Shown here: piece after piece, positions 1-7,495 of the stretch | How positions within the stretch are numbered: position 1 is the stretch's first letter | Layout of the letters: every line of letters begins with the position of its first letter | Assembly (NCBI GenBank): GCA_946623365.1 | Contig: CAMORE010000004.1 | Location: forward strand, 1-29,309 | Origin: an uncultured Acinetobacter sp. | GTDB taxonomy: Bacteria > Cyanobacteriota > Vampirovibrionia > Gastranaerophilales > Gastranaerophilaceae | Length of the DNA stretch: 29,309 nt | Direction of reading: 5' to 3' | Made by a program: the position numbers and the translations under genes | The notes under the pieces: model-generated | The model's database searches: none | Told to the model about the DNA's origin: nothing | The model's input: the letters and a program-made list of their open reading frames with translations, nothing else

Positions 1-60
1 GGGTAAATACAAGGGGTAAATACAAGGGGTAAATACAAGGGGTAAATACAAGGGGCAAAT
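1..60. repeat. Tandem 13-bp direct repeat at window edge
   Basis: Four exact copies of GGGTAAATACAAG lie at 1-13, 14-26, 27-39 and 40-52. A fifth partial, diverged copy (GGGCAAAT) follows at 53-60. The array is cut by the window edge, so its true length is unknown. A near-identical unit, GGGTAAATCCAAG, occurs at 28913-28925 inside the hairpin-rich element at the other end of the window. This suggests the array belongs to a dispersed repeat family. Confidence 0.9.
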
Positions 61-75
61 TTATTCTGAATATAT

Positions 76-106
76 TTGCAGCATCAGAATATTAATTTGG
101 TATAAT
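76..106 (+). promoter_or_regulatory. Candidate promoter with leaderless-type spacing
   Basis: A perfect -10 hexamer, TATAAT, is at 101-106. A weak -35 (TTGCAG, 76-81) lies 19 bp upstream. The ATG at 114 comes only 7 nt after the -10 and no Shine-Dalgarno is visible, so transcription would start at or next to the start codon. The gene that follows is broken, so whether this promoter is still used is unknown. Confidence 0.4.
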
Positions 107-113
107 AAATATC

Positions 114-887
114 ATGTTATATTTTGCGGATAATATAAGAAATAATTTTGATTTTTTTCTGCGAAAGAAAATTAAATTTTCACGAAAAAACTATGCAGAA
201 AAAAATGCGGATTTAGAAAAGCTTTTAGAAGTCAAGGACATTAAAATGCTCTATGAAAAGCTTTCTAAAAAATATGACTTAAGTTTATTTAAGAACCTGT
301 CAGAAAGAAATTTTCTTGAAAATATGTATTTTTTGGATTTGTTTAATAAAACCTTTACAAAAACAAGTTATGAAAATTTATCAGTACTTGATATAGGTTC
401 AAAAAATTGGTCGTATGTAAAAAGCCAGTACCTTTTTTTTAAAACACTTACCCCAAATTTATTCATTGATGGTATAGAACTGGACGCCTACAGACTTAAT
501 AACAAATTTTATTCAAGGTTTGAAATTGCAAAATTTTATACAAAAAATCTACAAAATACAAATTACATTGCCGCAGATTTTATGGAACATCAAAAAATGT
601 ATGACTATATAATCTGGATTTTGCCATTTCTTACAAAATATCCGATTTTAAAATGGGGATTGCCTGTAAAATATCTAAAACCAAAAGAAATGCTGATTCA
701 TGCTTGCAATCTGTTAAAACCGGAAGGGGAATTGCTAATTATAAATTAAGGTATAGAAGAATATTCCATTCAGCACAGTTTAAATGAAAATTTAAATCTT
801 AAGACGGAATATTACGGGAAAATTGAAGATAAATTGAATCTTTTTCTCCATGATAGGTATTGTTCAAAAATAATCAAAATTCACTAA
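114..887 (+). pseudogene. SAM-dependent methyltransferase-like gene interrupted by an in-frame TAA
   Basis: The frame opens at ATG 114 and meets TAA at 747-749 just after the segment GELLIIN. The same frame then stays open for 45 more codons, with coding-like content (GIEEYSIQHSLNENLNL...), to a second TAA at 885-887. One C-to-T change (CAA to TAA) would explain the interruption. The body resembles a class I Rossmann methyltransferase: LSVLDIGSKN looks like the glycine-rich SAM-binding motif I, and IDGIELD near residues 118-124 looks like the acidic strand-2 motif. The LLKPEGELLII segment resembles a late strand of that fold. The substrate is unknown. It could be a decayed gene, a sequencing error, or a working 211-residue truncated protein. 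The true start is uncertain because there is no ribosome-binding site. Its end overlaps the end of the convergent small ORF at 884-1012 by two bases. Confidence 0.65.
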
Positions 888-1012
888 TATTCAGATATAA
901 ATCCTTTTACAAGCATAGTTAAAACTTTTTCAATAAATTCTGCTTGTTTTTTACACTCTTTAATATCTTTTTCTAAGTTTTCATCAAGTTTTATTAGTTT
1001 TTCTTGTTCCAT
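884..1012 (-). CDS. Small charged helical protein, 42 aa, unknown
   Basis: This short minus-strand frame has ATG at 1012-1010 and TAG at 886-884. The start is supported by GAGGT seven bases upstream. The predicted protein begins MEQEKLIKLDENLEKDIKE and is rich in Lys and Glu. Its pattern fits one amphipathic or coiled-coil helix, followed by a hydrophobic end (VLTMLVKGF). I do not recognise a family. It is convergent with the broken methyltransferase gene and overlaps its last bases. A good ribosome-binding site and coding-like composition favour a real gene, but at this length chance is possible. Confidence 0.5.
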   Translation of the reverse strand: MEQEKLIKLDENLEKDIKECKKQAEFIEKVLTMLVKGFISEY

Positions 1013-1114
1013 AATATACCTCACAAAACGACATACTAAACCTTATATGTGTTTTATCGGCTAAATTTTGAAAAACTTTAGTTTTTAATGTTAAAATGTT
1101 ACAATTCTTTACTT

Positions 1115-1576
1115 TTACTTATGGGAAATGTTTATATATCTCAGTATTGTATTTAACACCGACTTAAAAGATCTTGTTTTTGGAGGTATCTGATTTCTAT
1201 CTAAGGAATATCTTGTTATTCCTGTTTCAATATCATTTTCTATATTTGCTAATGTATAACTATTTATTTCATTTAAAAGTTTTTGTATGGGGCCTTCTTT
1301 TGTTTCGCTGTCAATTCTACAATGCCAAATCTTTTTGGGAGCTAAATTTATATCAAACAGTAATGTCCTAAGAATCTTTTGAGGTATATCTTTTTCTGTA
1401 GATTCTTTATAATGTTCAAAGAAAAAATAATTCGCAGATGCTTTAGGATATTTTTTATCGATTTCCTTGACTATATTTGATTGTTCAAAAACCTTTAATA
1501 CTTCCTTATTCCAAGATTCAGGTTTTATGCAATTCATTTTAAATGTTATCGGTAATGAGCAACTGTCTATTTTCAT
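1115..1576 (-). CDS. Hypothetical protein, 153 aa, cotranscribed with malQ
   Basis: I do not recognise this protein. It is soluble, with no signal peptide or membrane segment. It begins MKIDSCSLPITFKMN and mixes predicted helix and strand. The start has a ribosome-binding site (AAGGAA, nine bases upstream) that overlaps the stop codon region of the preceding malQ gene. The 11-bp gap makes an operon with malQ likely, which hints at but does not show a link to glucan metabolism. An AT-only dyad near 1068-1083 could be a weak terminator. Confidence 0.7.
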   Translation of the reverse strand: MKIDSCSLPITFKMNCIKPESWNKEVLKVFEQSNIVKEIDKKYPKASANYFFFEHYKESTEKDIPQKILRTLLFDINLAPKKIWHCRIDSETKEGPIQKLLNEINSYTLANIENDIETGITRYSLDRNQIPPKTRSFKSVLNTILRYINISHK

Positions 1577-1587
1577 ACGTGCATTCC

Positions 1588-3531
1588 TTATTTTTCATTA
1601 AGTATTTTGGCTGAACTATCCAAGTCTTCCAGTAATTCTTCGTTATCTTTTTCAAGTCCTCTATGACGAAGAGCATTTGCCACTATTTGTGCTAAATTCG
1701 GAGCTTTTCCTTCGGCTACAGCTTTGTAATAATCATTCTCAAAATTGTTATTTATACGCAGAATCCAGTTGCCATGAGATGTTCCTGGTCTGTTATATGT
1801 TTTGCCCATTCCCCAAAAATCCGTAAAAAATATCTGAATGCGTCGTGCCGGACTTGTAAATAATTCCGTAAAACCGGCCTCTAGGAATTTCTTTTTATCT
1901 GAGCGTATTTCATGTGCATATTGTTTGAGTCTTTTTTGAGTTATACCGGCAGGAGCGGTATCTTTTGCCAACAGATCTGTTTTGTTTATAAAATGCATTA
2001 ATTCTTTATTTATATCTAAGAATTTAAAATGAAAAAATTTACTTAAGAATGTTTTAATTTTGTTAATAAAAACTATTCTGTCAAGATTTTTTCCAATCGC
2101 GCACTTGAAGAGATTATTTGTATATTCAATAAATGACAAATTATCATGTGAGCCAAGCATAATTACACTGTCTTTTGGCATATCTGCACCTCTGTAATCA
2201 AACTGTGTTACACCGATTCCTGATAATTTAAGTTTTTTCATAACTTCTTGTGTCGGAAGATTCGGTTCTCCCAAGTCTTCACAAATTATTGATGACTTGT
2301 CCATTCCATGTTCTTTTGCTGATTGTAGAACAATTTTTTCCATAATGTTAGAATACTCTTCCGGATTTTTCTTAAATTCTCCGGCTGAATATATTCTTCC
2401 TTTTTGTGCGCTTGGCATTTTTGAAGACTTAACATTATAGATAAAAGGGTCTACCAAGCCTATTACATGGTCTATTCTCAGTCCTCCTGGGAAACTTGCA
2501 AAAAATTTGTCATATTTTTCTTTTAATATTTTTCCGGCTTTACCTAGCGTACCATCAGGATTAAATATGTATTTAGGATTAAAATATTTAAAACCCCACC
2601 TTTGACCATCACTGGAAAATGCATCAGGAGGACAACCAATAGCTTTATCTTTTAAAAATAGTTCCTGATATATCCATTCATCTGCAGCCGGAGATGCAAC
2701 AGGAGAATCGCCTATGATTTTTATACCGGATTCCTCAGCTAATTTATTTGATTCTTTATTTTCTAATTCAATAAGAAATTGTTGAAAATAAAAAATATCA
2801 ATTTCAAAATAGTATTTCTTTTTAAGTTGACTAATTCGTTTTTCAGCTAATATTTTTTCTTCCTGATTTCGAGGGGAATATAAATTCTTGTCGATACCTT
2901 CCCACTCTTCCCAATGTTTTTTATGAATATTATTTAACAGTCTAAATATTGCAGCTTTTTCAATATCAGGATTATTTGCTTTAAATTCTTTAAAATCATT
3001 TTCTAAAGACAGATTCTGTTTTAATCTGTCATATGCAAATTTTAATGCAAGGTCGTAATTCGCATTTACTTGGTCAAAATCAACATATCCTAAGTTATTA
3101 GAATGGTTAACAATATATTCCAAAACGGTCCTTGGTAATATATAATGATATTTTGAAGTAGCAAGTTTTTCTAACGGTATCATATATATGTTTTTGGCTG
3201 AGGATTCCGGTGCATACGGTGAAGGATCACCAATCTTTCTTAGATTATTAGGCTCCTGTTGTATTCCTGAAAAACCATGTGACTTTAAAAATGGTATCAA
3301 TAGTTCTTGAGTAGTTCTTGAAAACAAAGAACCAATTCCTGTATTTTCACCCCATGAAGAGGGTGCTGCTGAATTATGAATAATTATATCGACTTTTTTG
3401 TCTAATAATTTTAATCCCTTGTTAAGAGCCTCTGTATATACTTCCAACTCATCGGGATTTAATCGTCTCTTAAAATTAACATCAGTTTTTTTATTAGTTT
3501 CATTTATTCCGTTTATGGCGTAAATGTTCAT
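1588..3531 (-). CDS. malQ: 4-alpha-glucanotransferase (amylomaltase), GH77
   Basis: It moves alpha-1,4-glucan segments between maltooligosaccharides or glycogen-type chains in the cytoplasm. The three GH77 catalytic positions are visible in the 647-residue protein. The nucleophile Asp lies in RIDH (about 354), the acid/base Glu in ICEDLG (about 418) and the third Asp in SHDN (about 463). Further GH77 landmarks are SSWGENTGIGSL near 60-70, IGDPSPYAP near 100, FSSDGQRWGF near 310, and RPGTSHGNW near the C-terminus. The frame is open 12 codons further upstream, but I choose the ATG at 3531 because AAGGAG lies eight bases before it. The protein is longer than single-domain GH77 enzymes (about 500 residues). 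The extra length is an N-terminal extension containing DVNFKRRL and inserted helices around residues 160-260. The next gene downstream on the same strand starts 11 bp away. Confidence 0.93.
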   Translation of the reverse strand: MNIYAINGINETNKKTDVNFKRRLNPDELEVYTEALNKGLKLLDKKVDIIIHNSAAPSSWGENTGIGSLFSRTTQELLIPFLKSHGFSGIQQEPNNLRKIGDPSPYAPESSAKNIYMIPLEKLATSKYHYILPRTVLEYIVNHSNNLGYVDFDQVNANYDLALKFAYDRLKQNLSLENDFKEFKANNPDIEKAAIFRLLNNIHKKHWEEWEGIDKNLYSPRNQEEKILAEKRISQLKKKYYFEIDIFYFQQFLIELENKESNKLAEESGIKIIGDSPVASPAADEWIYQELFLKDKAIGCPPDAFSSDGQRWGFKYFNPKYIFNPDGTLGKAGKILKEKYDKFFASFPGGLRIDHVIGLVDPFIYNVKSSKMPSAQKGRIYSAGEFKKNPEEYSNIMEKIVLQSAKEHGMDKSSIICEDLGEPNLPTQEVMKKLKLSGIGVTQFDYRGADMPKDSVIMLGSHDNLSFIEYTNNLFKCAIGKNLDRIVFINKIKTFLSKFFHFKFLDINKELMHFINKTDLLAKDTAPAGITQKRLKQYAHEIRSDKKKFLEAGFTELFTSPARRIQIFFTDFWGMGKTYNRPGTSHGNWILRINNNFENDYYKAVAEGKAPNLAQIVANALRHRGLEKDNEELLEDLDSSAKILNEK

Positions 3532-3555
3532 ACACACACTCCTTAGATATATTAC

Positions 3556-3584
3556 ACTATATACCATAATATATCATATTACAA
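3556..3584 (-). promoter_or_regulatory. Sigma70-type promoter for malQ
   Basis: On the minus strand, TTGTAA (3584-3579) and TATAGT (3561-3556) are separated by exactly 17 bp. Transcription would start near 3549, giving a leader of about 20 nt that contains the AAGGAG ribosome-binding site of malQ. Confidence 0.6.
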
Positions 3585-3685
3585 ATGTTTTAAATTTGCA
3601 ATATATAACATGTAGCAAATGAGATTCCTGTCAGGTAATTGTTATTATCTATTCTACAGATAAAACTAAAAGAAAAGGAGTCTAT

Positions 3686-4258
3686 ATGAAATTTGAAAAA
3701 TCTGAAACGCTTCAATGTTTGATTAATGCTTTTGCAGGAGAATCTCAAGCTCGTAATAAGTATACATTTTACGCTAAAATTGCTAAAAAAGAAAATTTTG
3801 AATTAATATCCGAAATATTTTTGGAAACAGCGACAAATGAACTGGAACATGCAAAATTATTTTACAAAGAGATTCCAAACGGATTTTATACACCGAATGC
3901 AATATATCCGTATTTGTTAGGAACCACATATGAAAATTTAATTTCCGCTTCAACAGCGGAAAGAGATGAATGGGAAAATGTTTATAAATATGCATCACAA
4001 ACTGCAAAAGCAGAGGGTTTTGACGATATATCAAAATTATTTTATAATATCGGAGAAATAGAAAAGCGTCACGCCCATAGATTCTTAGTACTGGCTGAGG
4101 ATATTAAAAATGAAACACTATATGCAAAAAGCGAAGTTGCACAGTGGATTTGCTCAAAATGCGGTCATACACATATAGGAAAAGAAGCACCATGTAAATG
4201 TCCGGTTTGTGATCACGAACAAAGTTATTTTAAGCTTTTCTCGGAAAAATGTATATAA
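3686..4258 (+). CDS. rbr: Rubrerythrin
   Basis: This is a cytoplasmic non-haem diiron peroxidase of anaerobes that reduces H2O2 using electrons from rubredoxin-type partners. The N-terminal ferritin-like four-helix domain carries the expected ligands: Glu19 in FAGESQARNKY, Glu52 and His55 in NELEHAK, Glu92 in TAERDEW, and Glu124/His129 in EIEKRHAHRF. The C-terminal rubredoxin-like domain has two Cys pairs, CSKC (156-159) and CPVC (172-175), for one mononuclear iron. At 190 residues it has the usual length. The start is supported by AAAAGGAG seven bases upstream. It is transcribed alone, diverging from malQ and followed by a strong palindromic terminator. It points to an anaerobe coping with oxidative stress. 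Confidence 0.95.
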   Translation: MKFEKSETLQCLINAFAGESQARNKYTFYAKIAKKENFELISEIFLETATNELEHAKLFYKEIPNGFYTPNAIYPYLLGTTYENLISASTAERDEWENVYKYASQTAKAEGFDDISKLFYNIGEIEKRHAHRFLVLAEDIKNETLYAKSEVAQWICSKCGHTHIGKEAPCKCPVCDHEQSYFKLFSEKCI

Positions 4259-4289
4259 AAAACGCCTGCAATATTGCAGGCGTTTTTTT
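4257..4289. terminator. Bidirectional intrinsic terminator
   Basis: AACGCCTGCAAT pairs perfectly with ATTGCAGGCGTT. It is flanked by A-runs and T-runs, so it can terminate rbr on the plus strand and the gene ending at 4303 on the minus strand. Confidence 0.9.
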
Positions 4290-4302
4290 ACTATTTATAA
4301 AT

Positions 4303-4659
4303 TTAGCTTAGTGCTAATAATGATTTTACTGATCGTGCATTTTCTTTTACTGTTTCATCTGAATGCATGTTTATTGTATCTTCCAAAATTTTGATAACTT
4401 CTGTTTTGTCTTTTAGAGATAAGATTTCATTAATTGTGCTCATTGCAACTGCAGGTGAAAGGTCATTTATACCTTTACCCTGATTGATAATAACAACTTT
4501 TAATGAGTCATGAACATTCTTTTTAACCAATGCGCGTGAAGTATATTCTCTCACTTCGTTATCAGGAGAATTTGTTCCTAACTCTTCCAATACTTCAATA
4601 GAAGAATGATCTTGATGAGCAGCTAATGCATCAATTATTTCTGCAACATTTTTATTCAT
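4303..4659 (-). CDS. Small HEAT-like helical protein, 118 aa
   Basis: No certain family. The protein is all-helical and looks like two or three short helical hairpin repeats: paired helices around SIEVLEELGTNSPDNEVREY, then SLKVVIINQG and STINEILSLKDKTEVIKIL, ending ENARSVKSLLALS. The spacing recalls HEAT-type repeats, which usually bind other proteins. Its ATG overlaps the stop codon of the preceding gene in a TAATG arrangement, and GAGGG lies upstream within that gene. The two products are therefore probably made together and may interact. A shared bidirectional terminator follows. Confidence 0.75.
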   Translation of the reverse strand: MNKNVAEIIDALAAHQDHSSIEVLEELGTNSPDNEVREYTSRALVKKNVHDSLKVVIINQGKGINDLSPAVAMSTINEILSLKDKTEVIKILEDTINMHSDETVKENARSVKSLLALS

Positions 4660-5339
4660 TACGCTACCCTCACTTCCATTTTATTTGTTGAATCAATAGC
4701 TATTTCTTTTGCACCTGTTAATTCAATTTCTTTTTCCCATAATTGTCTTAATTCTGCAACAGACATATCTGATGAGATTTTATTATGTCCGATATTTTTA
4801 AGATTTATTCTATTTATTAATGATGCCCATTTATCTGATAAACCAAGATTTAATTCTGTTACATCCTTATTTAAGAATGATATGCTGTCTGTAATATTCT
4901 TACCGATAGCAGACATGGAATCACTTATACCTTTTCCGATATCGTAATTAAGCGCATTTATTATACCTTTACCAACGTCATAATTCAATGCGTTATGGAT
5001 ACCTTCACTAAGATTATCTAAACCTGCAATTTTAACTTCAGTATTTTTTGCGTATGTCCAAGCGCTTGTAATACCTTCTCTAACTCTGTTTACAAAATTT
5101 ACAATTGGTTCTGTAATGCTGTTACGTAGTTTTGTAATACTTCCGATAACTGATGATGTAATCAATTTCATCTTACTAATTTTTTGAGGTTCGAATCCTT
5201 CAAAAACATCAGCAAATTGCAGAGTATTACCTTCAAAGTTAGAATACTTGAATGGGTTTGTGTCTGATTTGCGAGTTGTTTTGAACGGATTAGCAATTTT
5301 ACGGCCCAGATTTAGCTCTACTTTGTTAATGTTTGCCAT
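4659..5339 (-). CDS. Protein with 12-residue amphipathic helical repeats, 226 aa
   Basis: I do not recognise a family. The central part contains imperfect 11- to 12-residue repeats: GIHNALNYDVGK, GIINALNYDIGK, GISDSMSAIGK, NITDSISFLNKD, around residues 110-165. The repeat has a hydrophobic face and regularly placed Gly, Asn and Lys, a pattern seen in lipid- or surface-binding amphipathic helices. The N-terminus (NLGRKIANPFKTTRKSD) is basic and lacks a signal peptide. The C-terminal part (SVAELRQLWEKEIEL) is a charged helix. The start is supported by AAAGGA eight bases upstream. The stop codon overlaps the start of the 118-residue HEAT-like gene, so the pair is translationally coupled. Confidence 0.75.
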   Translation of the reverse strand: MANINKVELNLGRKIANPFKTTRKSDTNPFKYSNFEGNTLQFADVFEGFEPQKISKMKLITSSVIGSITKLRNSITEPIVNFVNRVREGITSAWTYAKNTEVKIAGLDNLSEGIHNALNYDVGKGIINALNYDIGKGISDSMSAIGKNITDSISFLNKDVTELNLGLSDKWASLINRINLKNIGHNKISSDMSVAELRQLWEKEIELTGAKEIAIDSTNKMEVRVA

Positions 5340-5489
5340 TATACTATCCTTTCTTTTTCCTTTTATTAGATAACTTAACTTTCTTACAATACCAATATTT
5401 TATGTAAAATAAATCATTAGAATAGAGGATATATTTTGAAATTAAGCTACAACTAAAGTTGGAAATATTTTAATAAAAATTTAGCGGTG

Positions 5490-5495
5490 TATAAT
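5490..5495 (+). promoter_or_regulatory. Candidate -10 element for dxr
   Basis: A perfect TATAAT sits about 30 bp before the dxr start codon. No convincing -35 lies at 16-18 bp. The nearest TTGGAA (5459-5464) is 25 bp away. Confidence 0.4.
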
Positions 5496-5525
5496 AAATA
5501 TGTAGAGTTTTAGAAAATAGGTATT

Positions 5526-6647
5526 ATGAAACGAAAAATTAGTATACTTGGATCTACCGGATCTATTGGAAGACAAGCATTAGAGGTTATAGATAAATTA
5601 AAAGATAAATTTGAAATAGTTGCTCTTACAGCAGGCAATAATATTGATTTATTAAATGAACAGATAAAGATATTTAAACCGAAGTATGCATACGCATCAG
5701 ACATTAACTTAATTAAAGGTGCTAAACCGCTGTCTTTAGACGAGATTTGTTCAAATAAAGAAAATGATATTATATTAGTCGCTGTTTCAGGTAAAGTAGG
5801 ACTTAGACCTACAATAACAGCTATAAAGAATGGAATTGATATTGCACTTGCAAATAAAGAAACATTAGTAATGGCAGGCGATATAGTAATGGCAATGGCA
5901 AAGGAAAATGGTGTTAATATAATACCTGTTGATAGTGAACATTGTGCAATACATCAATGTATTAAAAATATTTCTCAAGTAGAAAATTTGATTATTACAG
6001 CTTCTGGTGGACCATTCCTTAAAAAATCAGTTGAAGAAATGAAAAATGCAACCGTCGAACAAGCATTAGCTCATCCAAAATGGAATATGGGAAAAAAAAT
6101 TACAGTTGACAGTGCTACCTTAATGAATAAAGGTTTAGAAGTAATTGAAGCTCACCATTTATTTAATAAGGAATATGACAAAATAAAAGTCGTAGTGCAT
6201 CCGCAAAGTATTGTTCACTCTGCAATTGAATATGTTGATGGCAGTGTTATAGCACAGTTGGGACTTCCGAGTATGCATATACCGATTCAATATGCAATTA
6301 CTTATCCTGAACGTTATGAAGGAATAAAGTCAAAGAGTTTCAGTTTCTCTGAGATTGCAAGGCTTGATTTTGAAGAACCTGATTGGAACAAATTTAAGGC
6401 TCTTAATTTGGCATATAATGCCGGAAAAATAGGCGGTTCAGCACCTGTATGTTTGAATGCAGCTAACGAGGAGGCGGTTTTTGAATTTCTTCAAGGAAAA
6501 ATAAAACTGTTTGACATCATTAATGCCGTAGAGTATTTAATGTCAAAACATGAATTAATTAAAAATCCTAATATCGATGAAATCTTTGATATAGACAAAG
6601 AAATCAGACTAAAGACAAAAGAATATTTAAAATTATTACCTGTATAA
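5526..6647 (+). CDS. dxr: 1-deoxy-D-xylulose 5-phosphate reductoisomerase
   Basis: It converts DXP to 2-C-methyl-D-erythritol 4-phosphate with NADPH, the first committed step of the MEP isoprenoid pathway. The NADPH-binding loop GSTGSIG is at residues 9-15. LANKETLV, the metal and substrate motif PVDSEHCAIHQC, TASGGPF, and the long conserved block from HPKWNMG through TVDSATLMNKGLE are all present. So is HPQSIVHS, followed by GLPSMHIPIQYA. The length of 373 residues is normal and no residue looks missing. The ribosome-binding site is weak (AGGT, four bases before the ATG). It is transcribed alone, diverging from the coupled pair at 4303-5339 and ending in a terminator. Its presence indicates isoprenoid synthesis by the MEP route rather than mevalonate. 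Confidence 0.97.
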   Translation: MKRKISILGSTGSIGRQALEVIDKLKDKFEIVALTAGNNIDLLNEQIKIFKPKYAYASDINLIKGAKPLSLDEICSNKENDIILVAVSGKVGLRPTITAIKNGIDIALANKETLVMAGDIVMAMAKENGVNIIPVDSEHCAIHQCIKNISQVENLIITASGGPFLKKSVEEMKNATVEQALAHPKWNMGKKITVDSATLMNKGLEVIEAHHLFNKEYDKIKVVVHPQSIVHSAIEYVDGSVIAQLGLPSMHIPIQYAITYPERYEGIKSKSFSFSEIARLDFEEPDWNKFKALNLAYNAGKIGGSAPVCLNAANEEAVFEFLQGKIKLFDIINAVEYLMSKHELIKNPNIDEIFDIDKEIRLKTKEYLKLLPV

Positions 6648-6648
6648 A

Positions 6649-6697
6649 AAAGAAAGCAGATAAATATATTCTATCTGCTTCTTTTTTTATTTTTTTA
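6649..6697. terminator. Intrinsic terminator after dxr, probably bidirectional
   Basis: AGCAGATA (6655-6662) pairs with TATCTGCT (6672-6679), extended by AAGA/TCTT pairing. Long T-runs follow on the plus strand. The A-rich left flank would supply a U-tract for the convergent gene ending at 6699. Confidence 0.85.
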
Positions 6698-6698
6698 A

Positions 6699-6947
6699 TT
6701 ATGCTTCAATTGTCAAACCTTCGTTTTCGGTTGCGACTTCAAGCAGTCTGTATGATAAATAAGCACCTAAAGCAACAGCTTTAAGATCTATACTTTCATC
6801 ATGTTTAGCAACTTCCAGTATTGCAGAATTAATTTCAGGGTTTTCTTCTTTCAGATATTGAACCATATTTTTTCTCCAAGATTGTACATCCTGAAATGCT
6901 TCAGTATAAATTTCCGTTGAAATATCTTCTGTTATAATTGGCAGCAT
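6699..6947 (-). CDS. Small acidic hypothetical protein, 82 aa
   Basis: No recognised family. The protein is acidic, soluble and mostly helical: a first helix around YTEAFQDVQSWRKNMVQYL, a second around INSAILEVAKHD, and a third around KAVALGAYLSYRLLEVATE. There are no Cys, metal motifs or membrane segments. The start is well supported by AAGGAG eight bases upstream and by a consensus promoter. It stands alone between the dxr terminator and a divergent small gene at 7195. Confidence 0.75.
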   Translation of the reverse strand: MLPIITEDISTEIYTEAFQDVQSWRKNMVQYLKEENPEINSAILEVAKHDESIDLKAVALGAYLSYRLLEVATENEGLTIEA

Positions 6948-6975
6948 CTCTTTCTCCTTTTAAATTATATATCTT

Positions 6976-7004
6976 ATTATATAATATTATTGCTATTTAT
7001 ACAA
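6976..7004 (-). promoter_or_regulatory. Sigma70-type promoter for the 82-aa gene
   Basis: On the minus strand, TTGTAT (7004-6999), a 17-bp spacer and TATAAT (6981-6976) form a near-consensus promoter. The leader would be about 20 nt. Confidence 0.7.
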
Positions 7005-7111
7005 TACTTAATATAGTATGCTCATATATTAGTAAATATATAAATAAAAATTTAATAAAATTTTATATAAAATGTAACAATTTTGTAACATATTGTCTTA
7101 ATAAAGCAATT

Positions 7112-7140
7112 TTTCCAAAAGAAATGTTTTTATGTATATA
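7112..7140 (+). promoter_or_regulatory. Candidate promoter for the 77-aa gene
   Basis: TTTCCA (7112-7117), a 17-bp spacer and TATATA (7135-7140). The leader downstream of it contains two copies of AAGATAAGTAAA-type sequence between about 7147 and 7175. Confidence 0.45.
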
Positions 7141-7194
7141 AGGGAAAAGATAAGTAAAATAAGATAAGTAAATATAAGAAATGGAGAATTAAAG

Positions 7195-7428
7195 ATGGCT
7201 GTTGGGGCAAGGGACTACATCGACAAATTGTTGGTGAAAAAATATGCAGATGAGAAAGTGGATAACCATGAAAGTATAGAATCTATGGTTGATCCTCAAA
7301 AAATGTTAGAAGCAATGAATGATGTTGCAAATATTCAAAAAAATATGTTTATTCTATCGCAAAGATTGCAAGCAACTTGTTATGCAATAAATGCAAAAGC
7401 AAGATATAAGACTAAAGAAAGTGCATAA
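7195..7428 (+). CDS. Small helical hypothetical protein, 77 aa
   Basis: I cannot name it. The N-terminus MAVGARDYIDKLLVKKYADEK is charged and helical. A second long helix runs through DPQKMLEAMNDVANIQKNMF and SQRLQATCYAIN, ending in a basic tail. There is no signal peptide or membrane segment, and the pattern suggests a two-helix or coiled-coil oligomer. The start is supported by GGAG nine bases upstream. It diverges from the 82-residue gene and is followed by a terminator shared with the SIS-domain gene on the other strand. Confidence 0.75.
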   Translation: MAVGARDYIDKLLVKKYADEKVDNHESIESMVDPQKMLEAMNDVANIQKNMFILSQRLQATCYAINAKARYKTKESA

Positions 7429-7461
7429 AATTTTACATTCAAGATGATAAGGTGGTAAAAC

Positions 7462-7495
7462 AAAAGATCGGAAGATTTCCGGTCTTTTTGTTTTT
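7462..7495. terminator. Intrinsic terminator between convergent genes
   Basis: AAAAGATCGGAA (7462-7473) pairs with TTCCGGTCTTTT (7477-7488) with one G-U pair. T-rich sequence follows on the plus strand and an A-run lies on the left, so it can serve both the 77-aa gene and the SIS gene ending at 7494. Confidence 0.85.

Noticed and set aside
1..60. CRISPR array
   Set aside because: Units are 13 bp and directly abut with no spacers.
5185..5200. GGTTCGAATCC, which looks like a tRNA T-arm
   Set aside because: It lies inside the well-supported 226-residue gene (coding for GFEP on the minus strand), and no acceptor or anticodon arms can be built around it.
7147..7175. Repeated AAGATAAGTAAA-type sequence, resembling TAAGATAAAGTAAGATAAA at 26768-26786
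   Set aside because: Both lie in AT-rich leaders and are short; in such composition the similarity may be chance, so it is not offered as a regulatory motif.
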